DNA of 64,000 bases from Chara braunii. Lineage: Eukaryota > Streptophyta > Charophyceae > Charales > Characeae. The stretch spans positions 237,384 through 301,383 of the forward strand of contig BFEA01000321.1 of NCBI GenBank assembly GCA_003427395.1. The letters are read 5' to 3'. Within the stretch, counting starts at the first letter, position 1; each line of letters starts with the position of its first letter. Below are positions 12,063 to 22,039 of this stretch, in pieces. The notes beneath the pieces are model-generated. The model did no database searches, was not told where the DNA came from, and saw nothing but the letters and a program-made list of their open reading frames with translations. Position numbers and translations under genes: made by a program.

Positions 12063-12787
12063 AATAAATAAAAAATCCTTGCCCACTGGCCAGTCTGGCA
12101 GAAATTGTGCATCTGTTCTGGGGCAGGATTTCAGCTTCTCCTCCATGGTGTCTTTCAACAGCCTTTGCATATCCATCCATCTTTTTTTTTTTTTTTTGTC
12201 CCACCCTTGTGCATGTCCATCTATCTAACTGTCCAAAGCTCTCAAATCTTAATGTATGTGACACAGTAGTAGATGCAATCACAATCTCCAGGCAAGCTCG
12301 CCAAACCAACAGAAAGAAGATAGAGAAAAACAACTGGTTCTGTGACGGACAACCTCACGCCTAACGCTGCTTTCTGGTCGAGGACTCGAGTGTGTGCCCG
12401 AAAAGTGAGCTAAAAGGGGGTGTCCCAAGGATTTTTGGGATGTGTCGGTGCGGAGTAATCTCCCTGTATTGGTACCTGCGAGTTCTCCGTTGGTGTCTAG
12501 TGGGGAAGAAGATTGGACAATTTTGAATGAAGCGACGGCAGGAAAGAAATAGGGATGGGACAAAATCCTAAGGGAAAGGAGGAAGGGGACAGAATATCTG
12601 AATGACAGTTTTTTAACTTTTTAATATGTAAAGGAAATCGGGTCACGTTAGCCTCGCCAGCGCAGGGGCGTTATTGGCAATGGATGCGGCACTGCTGCCT
12701 TTGCATTTCGAATTGAGAGGTAACCGTTGTGGGTGAGACCACATCAGGTCACAAAGCTCGGTGCGGGTGCACTCGCACTTGTTTTAT
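12063..12787. other. No gene; contains a dispersed repeat fragment
   Basis: No coding domain is seen. The interval around 12350-12445 (words AACCTCACGC, CCAAGGATTTTTGG) resembles 45050-45150, so it is part of a further dispersed repeat. A poly-T run lies at about 12182-12198. Confidence 0.45.
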
Positions 12788-12936
12788 TTTTGTTTTTTTT
12801 TTCACACAAAAGCCCTTTTGCAAGTCCACTATCGTGGCGGTGGTAGCAGAACCGCCGGGATTGAGGACTCGGCCAGTGGGCTGCTCCATCTATTGGTGGG
12901 GAGCGGCACCTGCTGGAAACCGGGTCCAGCAACCCT
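12788..12936 (-). mobile_element. SINE-B copy, minus orientation
   Basis: A T-rich run (A-tail on the minus strand) is followed by the family core, which contains GGTGGGGAGCGGCACCTGCT and GGAAACCGGGTCCAGC. The internal segment next to the tail is diverged from the other long-form copies. Confidence 0.75.
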
Positions 12937-13066
12937 TTTAGAAACAGCATTGTAGTGTCACATGTCCGAGCTATAGCCATTATTAGTCTTCCTATCTCAG
13001 AGCTACTTTTCCCTTGGGGCTGCGAGTGATGCCCTCCCTTCGTTGAACTATGTCCTTAGTACCGAC

Positions 13067-13184
13067 CTACCTTCTTCCCCCAAATATAACGTACGGTCAT
13101 TATCACTGTATCTAGATTCTAGACTCAAAGTTTCCCCAAATACAGCTATAATGACGGTACGTTGTATTCGGGTGAAGACTGTAG
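13067..13184. mobile_element. Hairpin MITE (CTACC family), copy 1
   Basis: It begins CTACCTTCTTCCCCCAAATA and ends with the inverted complement TATTCGGGTGAAGACTGTAG. The two arms pair over about 45 bp around a short loop, so the 118-bp unit is almost entirely a hairpin. Confidence 0.85.
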
Positions 13185-13322
13185 CCCCTTTCCCAGAAGC
13201 GCCAAGTCCTTGCTTTTGTCCTATTTATCCCTTCTCTCCGTAGTCTTGCTGCATTCCAGGAGTCTGCAGCCCTTCCCTGAGAAGTCTTCTACTGGGTTCA
13301 TTTGTAGCTTTTTTATGGGGGG

Positions 13323-14309
13323 TGAAACGGTTTTCACCTTTTGCAGACACAGATGCGGATCCCAGGGCTCGATCCCCAGATCTCACCTTACCTTACCTTA
13401 CCTGTGTACTGTATCAAATCGACTCTGTGAGTCTTGAACCCGTGACCTTTGTACGAGTAGTTGAGAGTTGTCTGTCGTAGGTCTGAGTAGTTGTCGGGTC
13501 TTGAACCTTAGACCTGTCGAAGTAGGGGTCATGCCTGCATAGGGGTCATAGTTGTTGTAGTTCTGAAAGGTCAAGGTCGTAGTTGCTACAGTCTTGAAAG
13601 GGCAAGGTCGTAGCTGCTACAGTCCTGAAAGGCCAAGTCCGCAAACTTCCGGAAGGTCCGGAAGTGGCCTTTCAAGTTTCTTCTCACATTTTACACAGCA
13701 GACCAGAGGCAAGTGGGCAAGTGGTGGATTCCAACTTCGCTTAGTCAGCGGTACCCAGTCCCAGTCTCACTTTGCACAGTCAGCAAGTACCATGAGGGAC
13801 TGTGTGCACCATGGGCCCGGTGGAAAAGGGCAGACCAACGACTTACAGAAGTATAAATCAAGAGGCAGCGCCCAGCCATTCATTCATTCGCTGTGTAAGC
13901 CATGCGGAAGCGCTGCCACAGCGGCTTGTGCGAGGTGGTCTGCAGGTTGCCGGAAGTCGAAGTGGGCTGCAGAAAGGCAGAGTGTCCATAGGCAGTAGTA
14001 GCCGGCGGCCATAGCCGCCATAGCTAGTGTTAGGAGTTAGTGTGTGTGTACAAGTGTGTGATACAGTGAATGCGTGTGGGATATCCAGGGTGATCCAGAG
14101 TTGAGTATGTGCGAACAGTGGTATTGGACACAGTATCAAGAGTTGGAATGTACAGGCGCTGATGAGCCATAGCCTGATGAAGCAAGTTTGTGTCTGAACT
14201 GTTTTCTCGGTTTCCATATCTCAGAGCTTTGAGTGGGCGCTTGGCGCCAGTGTGAATTGCTATCTGTTTGTATGTATGCGAAGTGAAGAAGAAAACGAGT
14301 CTGATTGCG
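13323..14309 (+). mobile_element. Lone LTR of the Ty3/gypsy family found at 29.8-36.8 kb
   Basis: It starts TGAAACGGTTTTCACC and ends with GAGTCTGATTGC, matching the LTRs at 29784-30734 and 35966-36804 in reverse orientation. Shared blocks include the repeated ACAGTCCTGAAAGG... segment, the TATA region and GCGCTTGGCGCCAG. It is visibly diverged from both. A G-run precedes it, as a polypurine tract would, so it could be the 3' LTR of a lost element rather than a solo LTR. No target duplication was found. Confidence 0.8.
13852..13857 (+). promoter_or_regulatory. LTR TATA box
   Basis: TATAAA lies in AGAAGTATAAATCA, conserved at the same position in all three LTR copies of this family, as expected for the U3 promoter. 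Confidence 0.6.
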
Positions 14310-14329
14310 AGGGTTTGCCTCTTCAGCCT

Positions 14330-14745
14330 TGAACTAGGCCGCCAGAGGTGGTCGTGTAGTTGTTAGCATCCTCCCCCTTTACAGGTGAAATATGTGTCAT
14401 TCACCACCTATCGACCCCCTTAAACTCTACACCCTTGGAGCATTTACACCCTCGGCCTGACTCTTCTCTTCAGCCTTGGGTTTGTTGTGGCCGAAATCGT
14501 TGTGTGTTTGTCTCCTGACTGTCGGTCCTCCGCAGTTGATTCGGAGGCTTCAGACTTGAAGCAGGCCACCAGAAGTGAGTGTGGAGAAGTTAGCGTCTTC
14601 CCCCCTCACAGTTGAGAAATCTGTCAATCTCCTCCCGTCGAGCCGACGAGCCCTTTAAACCCTAAACCCTTGGAGCATTTAGACCCTAACCCTTCTCTTC
14701 AGGCTGAGGTTTGTCGTGGCTGAATCCACGTCTTTCCTGCATCCG
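14330..14745 (+). repeat. Diverged tandem duplication of about 230 bp
   Basis: Two units (about 14330-14500 and 14560-14745) share a GCCACCAGAAGTG-like start, CTTGGAGCATTTA and TTCTCTTCAG, then a GGTTTGT-rich end. The second contains a CCCTAAACCCTT telomere-like motif. No coding meaning is evident. Confidence 0.7.
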
Positions 14746-15591
14746 CTGTTCATTGCGTGTCGGATTATTCTCCGATCCGCCCCGGTCCAACCGGGGGAAG
14801 ATTCGAACTGACGGTGTCGAGCTCCCTCAAACACCCGCTGTTGATTCAGAAGCTTTCACAGTCTGAGGTGTTTGGTCCCCATACGTCTTCGCTCTGCTGA
14901 TTTGTTCTTGTGCCCCGCGACTCTGCGGTGTTTCGTCAGTCCTTCTTGTCCCCGGCGACCTGTGCCGATGTTGTGATTGTGTGTCGAGCGGTTGGAAAGG
15001 CGGGTGGGGGAAAGGGAGGTAAGGTGGCTGGGGGAGGGGTGGAGAGAGGGGGAAAGGGCAAGGGAGAGGGGGACGGTGACCACAGGCATGGTAGGTATAG
15101 TGGGTGTGGCTATGGGAGGCCGGGAGATTGTTGGATCGGGGGGGCTGGCAGAGCCAGCAGTTGGGTTCGGGTCGGGCAGGGTGGTTGTGGTTGCGGTGGG
15201 GCAGGTGGCACGGCGGTCCGCGGAGGACGGTTGGTTGTGGTTGCGGGGGGCCTGGCAGAGCCAGCAGTTGGCTTCGGGTAGGGCAAGGTGGTTGTGGTTG
15301 CGGTGGGGCAGGTGGCACGGGGACCTTCAAGACACTGAAGGGTTTCCTCTGCCAATCAGGTTTCGTGCTCCTCCATGGTTCCATGTGATGTTAAGGGCGG
15401 CATCCAGTTCTGGAAATATTCTGTTGGGGTCTACGATCTCTCAAGTGAGCTCATCATTTACCTTTCTCTTGCATGTGCGGCCTACGTAAGTAAGACCCCA
15501 CCAGTGGTACTGATCCTCCCATATACACTTAGAAGTTAGAACACAGAGTAACCAGTCAAAAGGGAGCTATGGTGGACCAGTAGTCTCAGGA
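14746..15591. other. G-rich region with a tandem repeat, no gene called
   Basis: Between about 15145 and 15325 a G-rich segment of roughly 80-100 bp (GGCTGGCAGAGCCAGCAGTT, then GGTTGTGGTTGCGGTGGGGC) is duplicated. The opposite strand stays open for 185 codons as a Pro-rich product, explained by the skewed composition. G-quadruplex formation is possible. Confidence 0.55.
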
Positions 15592-15794
15592 GGGACGCTG
15601 GGCCCGGTTCCCAGCACATGCTGATCCATAATCAGAATATTGTATCTCAGGGGACGCTGGACCCGTTTTCCAGCAGGTGACAGACAGCTCCCCACCAATA
15701 GACTGGAGTCCCCTGCAAGATAGGTAGGAGTGTATGCTCTTACCATCACTCCTTCCTGTTGTCGCGGGCGGATTGTTAAAAAAGAAAAAAGAAT
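15592..15794 (+). mobile_element. SINE-B, two heads in tandem, plus orientation
   Basis: Two family heads follow each other (GGGACGCTGGGCCCGGTTCC at 15592, GGGACGCTGGACCCGTTTTC near 15652), then the CTCCCCACCAATAGACTGGAG core, a longer 3' body and an A-rich end. Confidence 0.7.
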
Positions 15795-16390
15795 GACAGT
15801 GAGTTTGCGATAAAGCAAAAACACAGAGTAAGGAGGGAAAGCAGTTGCCGCAATCACAAATCCCACATAACCTGAACTATATGTTTCATCAGGGAAGGGA
15901 TAAGGCTTGCAAAGCCAAGCCGCCGCCTCTCGCACATCCCACTGACACATGTGTCTTCTATTATCATCGTAAGGGAATGGGAGCAAGGTGCAATCAGAGG
16001 CTCCTCAATCATCAAGGGGCTCGGCGGGGTAGGAGTATTCTCGAGAATATATGCAATCGCTTTCTCAGGCAGCATGCATGAACCAGTCCAAGTTACATTA
16101 TAAAGAGAAAAGGCATAATCAATGAACCAACCATGATTTCCAAAAAAAAAAAAAAAAAAAAAAAAAAACATGAAAACATTCACATGCTAAGCTAATAAGA
16201 GAAAAGAAAAGGCAGTAATCAATGAATGAACCAACCATGCATTCTATCTCTTAGAAGTTAGAATCAAAGGGGGTTTAAGGGGGTAAGTTAGGACAGATCA
16301 AATGGAGTGGGGACAGGAGAGAAGAGGGGGATGAGCAGAGGGATGAATTCCAAAGAGACTACCGCCCAAAATTTTATGATTGGACAAATG
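15795..16390. other. No gene recognised
   Basis: An A-run of 28 occupies about 16141-16168, and the phrase AATCAATGAACCAACCATG is repeated on both sides of it (about 16116 and 16220), suggesting an A-tailed retroposed insertion with a duplicated flank. Confidence 0.45.
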
Positions 16391-16788
16391 TGGATCCTTC
16401 TGTACCCCTTCGGCCTCTATCGGACTTCCCAGACCCTTTTCCCTCCCTCTTCCTTATGCTTGGTCCCTATGAGTTGGTATGGCAGTGTATAGGAAGAGGT
16501 GTTTTGTTGTTCCTTATTCAGCTGAAACTCAGTCTACTCTCTGCAATCTGCAATGTTTAGCTACCAGGTCCTATGCTATGGGCTGTCGCTGGATCCTTCT
16601 GTACCCCTTCGGCCTCTATCGGACTTCCCAGACCCTTTTCCCTCCCTCTTCCTTATGCTTGGTCCCTATGAGTTGGTATGGCAGTGTATAGGAAGAGGTG
16701 TTTTGTTGTTCCTTATTCAGCTGAAACTCAGTCTACTCTCTGCAATCTGCAATGTTTAGCTACCAGGTCCTATGCTATGGGCTGTCGC
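16391..16788 (+). repeat. Perfect 199-bp tandem duplication
   Basis: The unit starting TGGATCCTTCTGTACCCC is present twice (16391-16589 and 16590-16788) with no difference visible by eye. It is a very recent duplication or an assembly artefact. No gene is present. Confidence 0.92.
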
Positions 16789-17274
16789 CGCCCTGTATAT
16801 GGGTGAAGCGGTAGCGTCAGTTGATTGGCAAGAGCTAGATTAGTCAAGAACAACATTATGTTTTCTCTACAGATCCAGCACCCCACTTTTGGGTGAAGGG
16901 GTAGTTTGCACGGTCTCCATCTGCCTCCTTGGAGTAGGTATGGTCTGGGGTTAAAAGTGCAGGTTGCACTCAAAATGTGTTGTGCTGCGGGAAGTTAGCC
17001 AGTTCTGTTTTGTGGATCGGGCCCTACAGCAGGGTGACGAGGTAACTCAGGCAGCCCCCATTTCTTCACCTGCTCTGTGACATCCCCCCCCCCCCCCGTC
17101 TCCCCTGGGGTAGTCAATGCTGCCTCCATCCATTCATGAAATACGGGATGATAATCATTCATTCCCTGCACCTAAGCTATGGTGCAGGGCAATGGGCACC
17201 TCTAGTCTAGCTACCGCTACAATCACTGATGCTCACTCTCTCCTCTTGCCAGCAGTCTGTTTCCACCGCCTCAG
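16789..17274. other. No gene recognised
   Basis: Two GGGTGAAG(C/G)GGTAG words occur at about 16801 and 16892. A C-run is at about 17084-17098. Nothing coding is seen. Confidence 0.4.
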
Positions 17275-17857
17275 CACCAGCGCTCCAGCATCAAACAGCG
17301 TGAGGCAGGAACAAATGACTCAACTGTGGCAGACCGGTCTTTTGTAATGTTGAATCGGCCTGCCTGGCGTCCTTCGCCTCCTGATGGGGCTGAGATTTCT
17401 CGATCTGGACGGCCCAGATTTGATTTGTTGACTGCCAGTGTGTGCCTGGACCTTGTGGGTCTTAGAAAATTCTTAAATCTGCACTGAGCCATTAGTCTGT
17501 TTTTGCCTCCTCAGTGCTACCGTCTTCGCGTGAATAGAACGCCCGGTAATTATTGACGTATCTGGGATGAAAGTTGCACCAAAAACAGCTATAATGACTG
17601 GGCGTTATATTCGGGTGAAGACGGTAGCGCTCTCGGAGCAGCGCTCCGTCATCAAACAGCGCGAGGCAGGAATGAATGAGTCAACTGGGGCGGACCGCTC
17701 TTCTGTAATGTGTCGACTCGGCCCGGCCTGCCTTCTTTTGCCTCCTCATGGGGCTGAGATCTCTCGATCTGGACGGGACGGCAAAGATTTGTTGACGGCC
17801 AGTTTGTGCCTTGACCTTGTGGGTCTTCGAAACTTCTGAAATCTGCACTGAGCCATT
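17275..17857 (+). repeat. Diverged tandem duplication flanking a hairpin MITE
   Basis: A unit of about 220 bp (CAGCGCTCC... CATCAAACAGCG...GAGGCAGGAA... TCTGCACTGAGCCATT) occurs at about 17275-17492 and again at 17636-17857. The hairpin MITE at 17517-17627 lies between the copies. Confidence 0.85.
17517..17627. mobile_element. Hairpin MITE (CTACC family), copy 2
   Basis: The 111-bp unit runs from CTACCGTCTTCGCGTGAATA to the complementary TATTCGGGTGAAGACGGTAG. Its inner arms include the GGTAATTATTGACGTAT and ACAGCTATAATGACTGG segments found in the other copies. Confidence 0.9.
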
Positions 17858-18095
17858 GGATATGTGACATCTGTGGTCGTGGTTGATTCTTGAGAAATTT
17901 ACAACCCTTTGCCTACGGAGCCCGAGTTGGGCCTTTGGCTGTTGACTTTCCTAAAGTCTGTCTCTAGTGTACTGGTACAGGGGTCCACAGGGTGCACTTT
18001 GTTTTTTAACCTTTTGACACCTGAACACTGACTAGGCCAAAAGTTACGACCCGTGAGTGTTTCTGGTGCGGATTTTTAACATGGTTCTTCGCACA

Positions 18096-18173
18096 AAATT
18101 TAATAAATAAAAATTCGGTCAAAGACAATAACGTACATTATTGGTCTTCGACTGAATTTTTTATTTAATATTT
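18096..18173. repeat. AT-rich inverted repeat, 36-bp arms
   Basis: Left arm 18096-18131 and right arm 18138-18173 are complementary with a handful of mismatches around a 6-base loop. The inner part carries TCGGTCAAAGACAATAA and its complement. No gene or repeat family explains it. Confidence 0.75.
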
Positions 18174-18759
18174 ATAGCATTTCTCAGATTTCCTCCTAGA
18201 CTCCCAGTGTTATTCATTTCCACTTAACTAAGTTTTAAGGAAAGAAGCTCAGGACAAGAGTAGCTAGCACATCCTGCGCTCGGTTATTTCTTCCACCACA
18301 GAACTTCAAGAAACAAGTTACCACAGTGAAAAACAACAACAAAAAAAAAAAAAGCACACATTGAAGGTCCCAACTTCTCTCAATTCATTGTAGTTCTTAC
18401 TTCCATTAAAAATAATAATAATAATTAAATAATAATAATAAATAAATAAAATCTGCCAACTTCAGAAACAGATGGCTACCACATCCAAGAAAGGCAAACG
18501 GCGCGTAAATTAAAATTACCCAATCCTGACATAGGGAAGTAGAGACGGTAAATAATAATTACGGAACTCTTTCGAGTCCGGTAATTGGAATGAGAACCGT
18601 CCTAAATTCCTTAGAAAAGATTCTAATGGTTGTGAGAAGCGGGGGAAGGTAAGGGAAGGGGGGGAACCTAGGGGATGAAGGGGAGGTTAGCAGGTAGGGG
18701 GCAGAAGGCAGAGGGCAGAGGGAAAAACAAGTGAACAGGGCCAGGGGAGACAGAGAGGA

Positions 18760-18936
18760 GCATGAGTGCATTGAGATGTTGTCGATGACTTGCTGGGGGC
18801 AAAAGGGAACTGAACTCCTGCTCCCCAGAAAACATTGCAGTCAGGACCATAAGGTCCTGTTTCTCCATATATAATAAAAGAAAAGAAAAGAAAAGAAAAG
18901 AAAAGAAAAGAAAAGAAAAGAAAAGAAAAGAAAAAG
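18760..18936 (+). mobile_element. SINE-C copy 2 with (AAAAG)n tail
   Basis: CTGCTCCCCAGAAAACATTG and GGACCATAAGGTCCTGTT match copy 1 near 12 kb. The tail has expanded into about 13 AAAAG units ending near 18936. Confidence 0.6.
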
Positions 18937-19285
18937 ACAGGAGCGCTGGATTACATGGCCTTCACAGTGGCTCGATGTGAAACAAAGGGTTGATTAACTT
19001 GGGAATTAGATATCGAAGTTCCGTGAATTAGTTAAAAAAAAAAAAAAAGTGATACTGCCTAGCCGACATGAATGCTTAGTGATCTTTTTACACAAGGATG
19101 AGTTACAGATGGACACAGGGGAAAGAGGAGTGGGGGAGTATGAAAATAGATGAGAGGGAAGGAGAAAACCCTCTCATACTTGATGTACAAGCATCCACAT
19201 TTTGAGAAAACAAGCAAAGGAAAGGGCGACGAGAAGGGGGTGAAAGAGACAAACAACAAAGGTGACAATAAACGAGGAAGTGAAA

Positions 19286-19725
19286 AGCAGTAGCAGTGGC
19301 AGTAGCAGTAGCAGTAGCAGTAGCAGTAGCAGTAGCAGTAGCAGTAGCAGTAGCAGTAGCAGTAGCAGTAGCAGTGGCAGTAGCAGTAGCAGTAGCCGCA
19401 GTAGCAGCAGCAGTAGCAGTAGCAGTAGCAGTAGCAGTAGCAGTAGTAGCAGTAGCAGCAGTAGCAGTAGCGGCAGCAGCAGCAGCGGAAGTAGTAGCGG
19501 TAGTAGTAGCAGCAGTACTAGTAGCGGCAGCAGGAGCAGCAGCTAGCGGTAGTAGTAGCAGTAGTAGTAGCAGTAATAGTAGCAGTAGTAGTAGCAGTAG
19601 TAGTAGCAGTAGTAGTAGCAGTAGTAGTAGGAGTATAAGAAGCAATGGTAGAAGCAGTGGTAGTAGTAGTAATAGTAGTGGTAGTAGTAGCAGCTGTAAC
19701 AGTAGTAGTAGTAGTAGGAGGAGGA
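19286..19725. repeat. Long compound trinucleotide tract (AGC/AGT/TAG)n
   Basis: About 440 bp of AGCAGT, AGC and TAG triplets begin within 40 bp of the LDLa gene stop and lie in its presumed 3' UTR, read CTG/CTA/CTR on the gene strand. Ser, Ala or Leu homopolymer frames here are artefacts of the repeat. Confidence 0.95.
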
Positions 19726-19761
19726 GGAGGGGACAAATTATAATACACCTTGATATTGATT

Positions 19762-21459
19762 TCAATCAGAAAAATCAGACGCTGACGAGACACCATCCTC
19801 TTCAGATTGCTTGCCAATCGTGTTCCCTACTCGCAGAGCCAGGTTTCGCCAAATGTAAAAGCAAACCACACACGAACACACTACAAGTCCAAGTACTGAC
19901 ATTCCACAGGCTATTAAGATGAGTGGAAGCTTACTCCCTTTACTATAATAATAAGGTTGATCTGCCGAGGCTGCAGCTTGACTACCAGCCACGACGGACG
20001 ATCTCACGGTGTTTGCCCTGGAAGATGCGCTTTGACCTGCTGCCTCTCCAGGCGAGCCCTCGTATGCTTGGCCTGAATAGTTTGTGATGCTCACCTGTCC
20101 AAAAGGGTCACCTTCTGCAGGGTTGCATTTCGGTGAAACTCCTCGGGAAGGTTGTGACGATGGGGGGACGAGGGCATGAAGCACTGAAGAGGAAGATGAA
20201 TCGCCAGATGGAGACGATGAAGACACCGAGGAGGGTGGTGAACGAGATATGGGAGAGGAGGGTGGAGAAGCTGACGATGGTGTTGATGATGCCGACTCGC
20301 TGCTCATGATTGCTGAGGGGGATGAGGTACTAGATGAGGATGGCGGGGAGGCACAGGAGGAAGAGGAGGAGGAGGAGGAGGAGGAGGAATTGCCATCAAG
20401 AATCTCAGGATGCAAAGAACTTGAGGGAGGAAGAGATGAAGGGGACTGTGATAATGAAGAAGAGGGTAGGGGAGCAGATGGGGAAGGGCAACCGAGTTCA
20501 TCCGATCCATCTCCACAGTTGTCCTCAGAATCGCACTGCAGTTTACTTGGTATGCATTTGCTGTTCCGGCAATGGAAGCCGGGACACGAATGACAGCCGT
20601 TCTCGTCAGACGCATCGGGACAGTCATATGTCGCATCGCACCGTTTGTTCCCGTCAATGCACCATTGGTCTTCGCCTTCGCAACGGTACTGATTTGAGTG
20701 ACAGAGGACTTCGGCCTTCGCCAGGAGACCAGAGGGTTCATGCCAGACCAGTCCTTCACTCAGAATGCTTAGCACAACCAGAAAGGGCAAAGGGAGAGAC
20801 AGAAAAGAGCCCCTCCAAGCAAGATCCTCCTTACCAACTACCCCTACCCCTACCCCTACCCCCACCCCTACTCCAGCGTGTTTTGAGTCCATTGACAACG
20901 GCACGGACATCCTTCTTTCTGTGGTTCTGAAACTCGTTCGCGCAACACGATCATCCCGTTCAGACTGTACACCGTGTTTGGCCCATAATTCCGCACATTC
21001 ACCATTTTCTGCACAAAGTTCAAAGTTGAATCCCGTCAACTCATACTCCGTCCGATTGCGGTTTCTCTTCTTCTTCTTCTGCTGCGGCGGCCACCATTGC
21101 TCCATCTGCTCCTCTAAGACAGACAGGGAAGGAATCATCTCATCCTGATCGTAGTCATCAGACTGATTATCTGGCCGTCTCGACTGCGTCTCGTCCTGAC
21201 CAGACCTTTTATCGGACGGCCCAGGTTTCATCTGCCGTTTGCTGCTCGATGCGACCGCAAAAAAAAAGCTGCATGACAGTTTGATCCCATCACCCCCTTT
21301 CACACTTGTCGCAATCACACGCAGAGGCAGTTTCCTCACTGAGCGGCCCAAAGCCACAATCAAAGTCAAACTTGCAGGGCATGTCGTTGACCGTAGTTCA
21401 GCAGGGAAGTCCCACCATACTCTATACTTTGTGCGCTGTGTGCCACCGGTTTCCAGCAA
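19762..21459 (-). CDS. Membrane protein with two LDL-receptor class A repeats
   Basis: The open frame is 565 codons. Two adjacent LDLa repeats (about residues 253-289 and 292-324; 20703-20488) each have six cysteines and the acidic calcium-binding ends DCPDASDENGC and NCGDGSDELGC. A hydrophobic stretch (217-236) in front fits a signal peptide if translation starts at Met184 (20910) or Met190. After the repeats comes a Ser/Pro-rich, poly-Ser stalk (325-440), then a strong transmembrane helix (511-537) and a short acidic cytoplasmic tail (EEDGVSSASDFSD). This is the layout of a type I receptor-like protein. The frame continues upstream of Met184 without a stop and starts with a non-ATG codon, and TGCTCCTCTCAG just beyond its 5' end resembles a 3' splice site, so an upstream exon is possible. 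LDLa repeats bind calcium and protein ligands; the ligand here is unknown. Confidence 0.82.
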   Translation of the reverse strand: MLETGGTQRTKYRVWWDFPAELRSTTCPASLTLIVALGRSVRKLPLRVIATSVKGGDGIKLSCSFFFAVASSSKRQMKPGPSDKRSGQDETQSRRPDNQSDDYDQDEMIPSLSVLEEQMEQWWPPQQKKKKRNRNRTEYELTGFNFELCAENGECAELWAKHGVQSERDDRVARTSFRTTERRMSVPLSMDSKHAGVGVGVGVGVGVVGKEDLAWRGSFLSLPLPFLVVLSILSEGLVWHEPSGLLAKAEVLCHSNQYRCEGEDQWCIDGNKRCDATYDCPDASDENGCHSCPGFHCRNSKCIPSKLQCDSEDNCGDGSDELGCPSPSAPLPSSSLSQSPSSLPPSSSLHPEILDGNSSSSSSSSSSSCASPPSSSSTSSPSAIMSSESASSTPSSASPPSSPISRSPPSSVSSSSPSGDSSSSSVLHALVPPSSQPSRGVSPKCNPAEGDPFGQVSITNYSGQAYEGSPGEAAGQSASSRANTVRSSVVAGSQAAASADQPYYYSKGSKLPLILIACGMSVLGLVVCSCVVCFYIWRNLALRVGNTIGKQSEEDGVSSASDFSD

Positions 21460-21895
21460 CCTTCTTGCTGAGAGGAGCAGGTCTTTGTGACTTTAGGAAC
21501 ACGCCATGTAAATCCAGAATCTTTACACGCTATGGCTCAATCATCCAATGCAACTGCAATCACCAAGAAAACACAGCTGCTTTAGGAAAACGCCGTGTCA
21601 ACAGTACCGTACGGAAAAGGAAACAAAAAGAGAAAAATAAAATTGCTGTTTTTCCAAGCTGAGCGGCCCCAGGAAGTTCAGGTTTTAGTTCATTCTTGTT
21701 TCATCTGGATTCGAACTCCATCGCCGCTTTCTAACAGGAAAAGAGAGGGGGTTGGGGGGTGGGTGGGGGGGAAGGGGGGGAGGAGAGGGGGGAGGATTTT
21801 AAGAAAATTGCTGTTCCTGGAGGAGTGATTTTCAGTTCTTAGCATTACTTCTCAATTCCCCTGTAACATCCGCTCTCATCAAGTCATTACTACCT
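21460..21895. other. Upstream of the LDLa gene, no other gene seen
   Basis: It is a possible promoter, 5' UTR or intron of the minus-strand LDLa gene. A G-rich stretch (GGGGGTTGGGGGGTGGGTGG and onward) at about 21745-21795 is C-rich on the gene strand. Confidence 0.4.
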
Positions 21896-22039
21896 GGGCC
21901 TCGCTCCACTACAGAACACTCAACATGCATTTGGACGCTTTCTGGACCAGGTGCATCCGGATGAGTTCAACATTTTGAATGTATCCGGTCAAGAAAGCAT
22001 CCAAATGCATGTCAAGCGATGTGTAGCGGAGCGAGGCCC
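21896..22039. mobile_element. Foldback MITE with Harbinger-like ends
   Basis: Left GGGCCTCGCTCCACTACA and right TGTAGCGGAGCGAGGCCC are inverted repeats, and pairing continues inward (ACATGCATTTGGACGCTTTC) so that almost all 144 bp can fold. The first bases, GGGCCTCG, equal the right terminus of the Harbinger element at 55755. A clear target duplication was not found. Confidence 0.75.

Noticed and set aside
13323-14309. Host gene with TATA box at 13852
   Set aside because: The same TATA box sits at the same place in two LTRs, so it is a retroelement promoter.
14827-15384. 185-codon Pro-rich minus-strand frame
   Set aside because: It is explained by a G-rich plus strand and an internal tandem repeat; no domain.
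19296-19922. Ser-, Ala- and Leu-rich open frames
   Set aside because: They are translations of the trinucleotide repeat in several frames.
19762-21459. Animal contamination as the source of the LDLa gene
   Set aside because: The surrounding contig is continuous with plant-type repeats and U6 copies; not formally excluded without read data.
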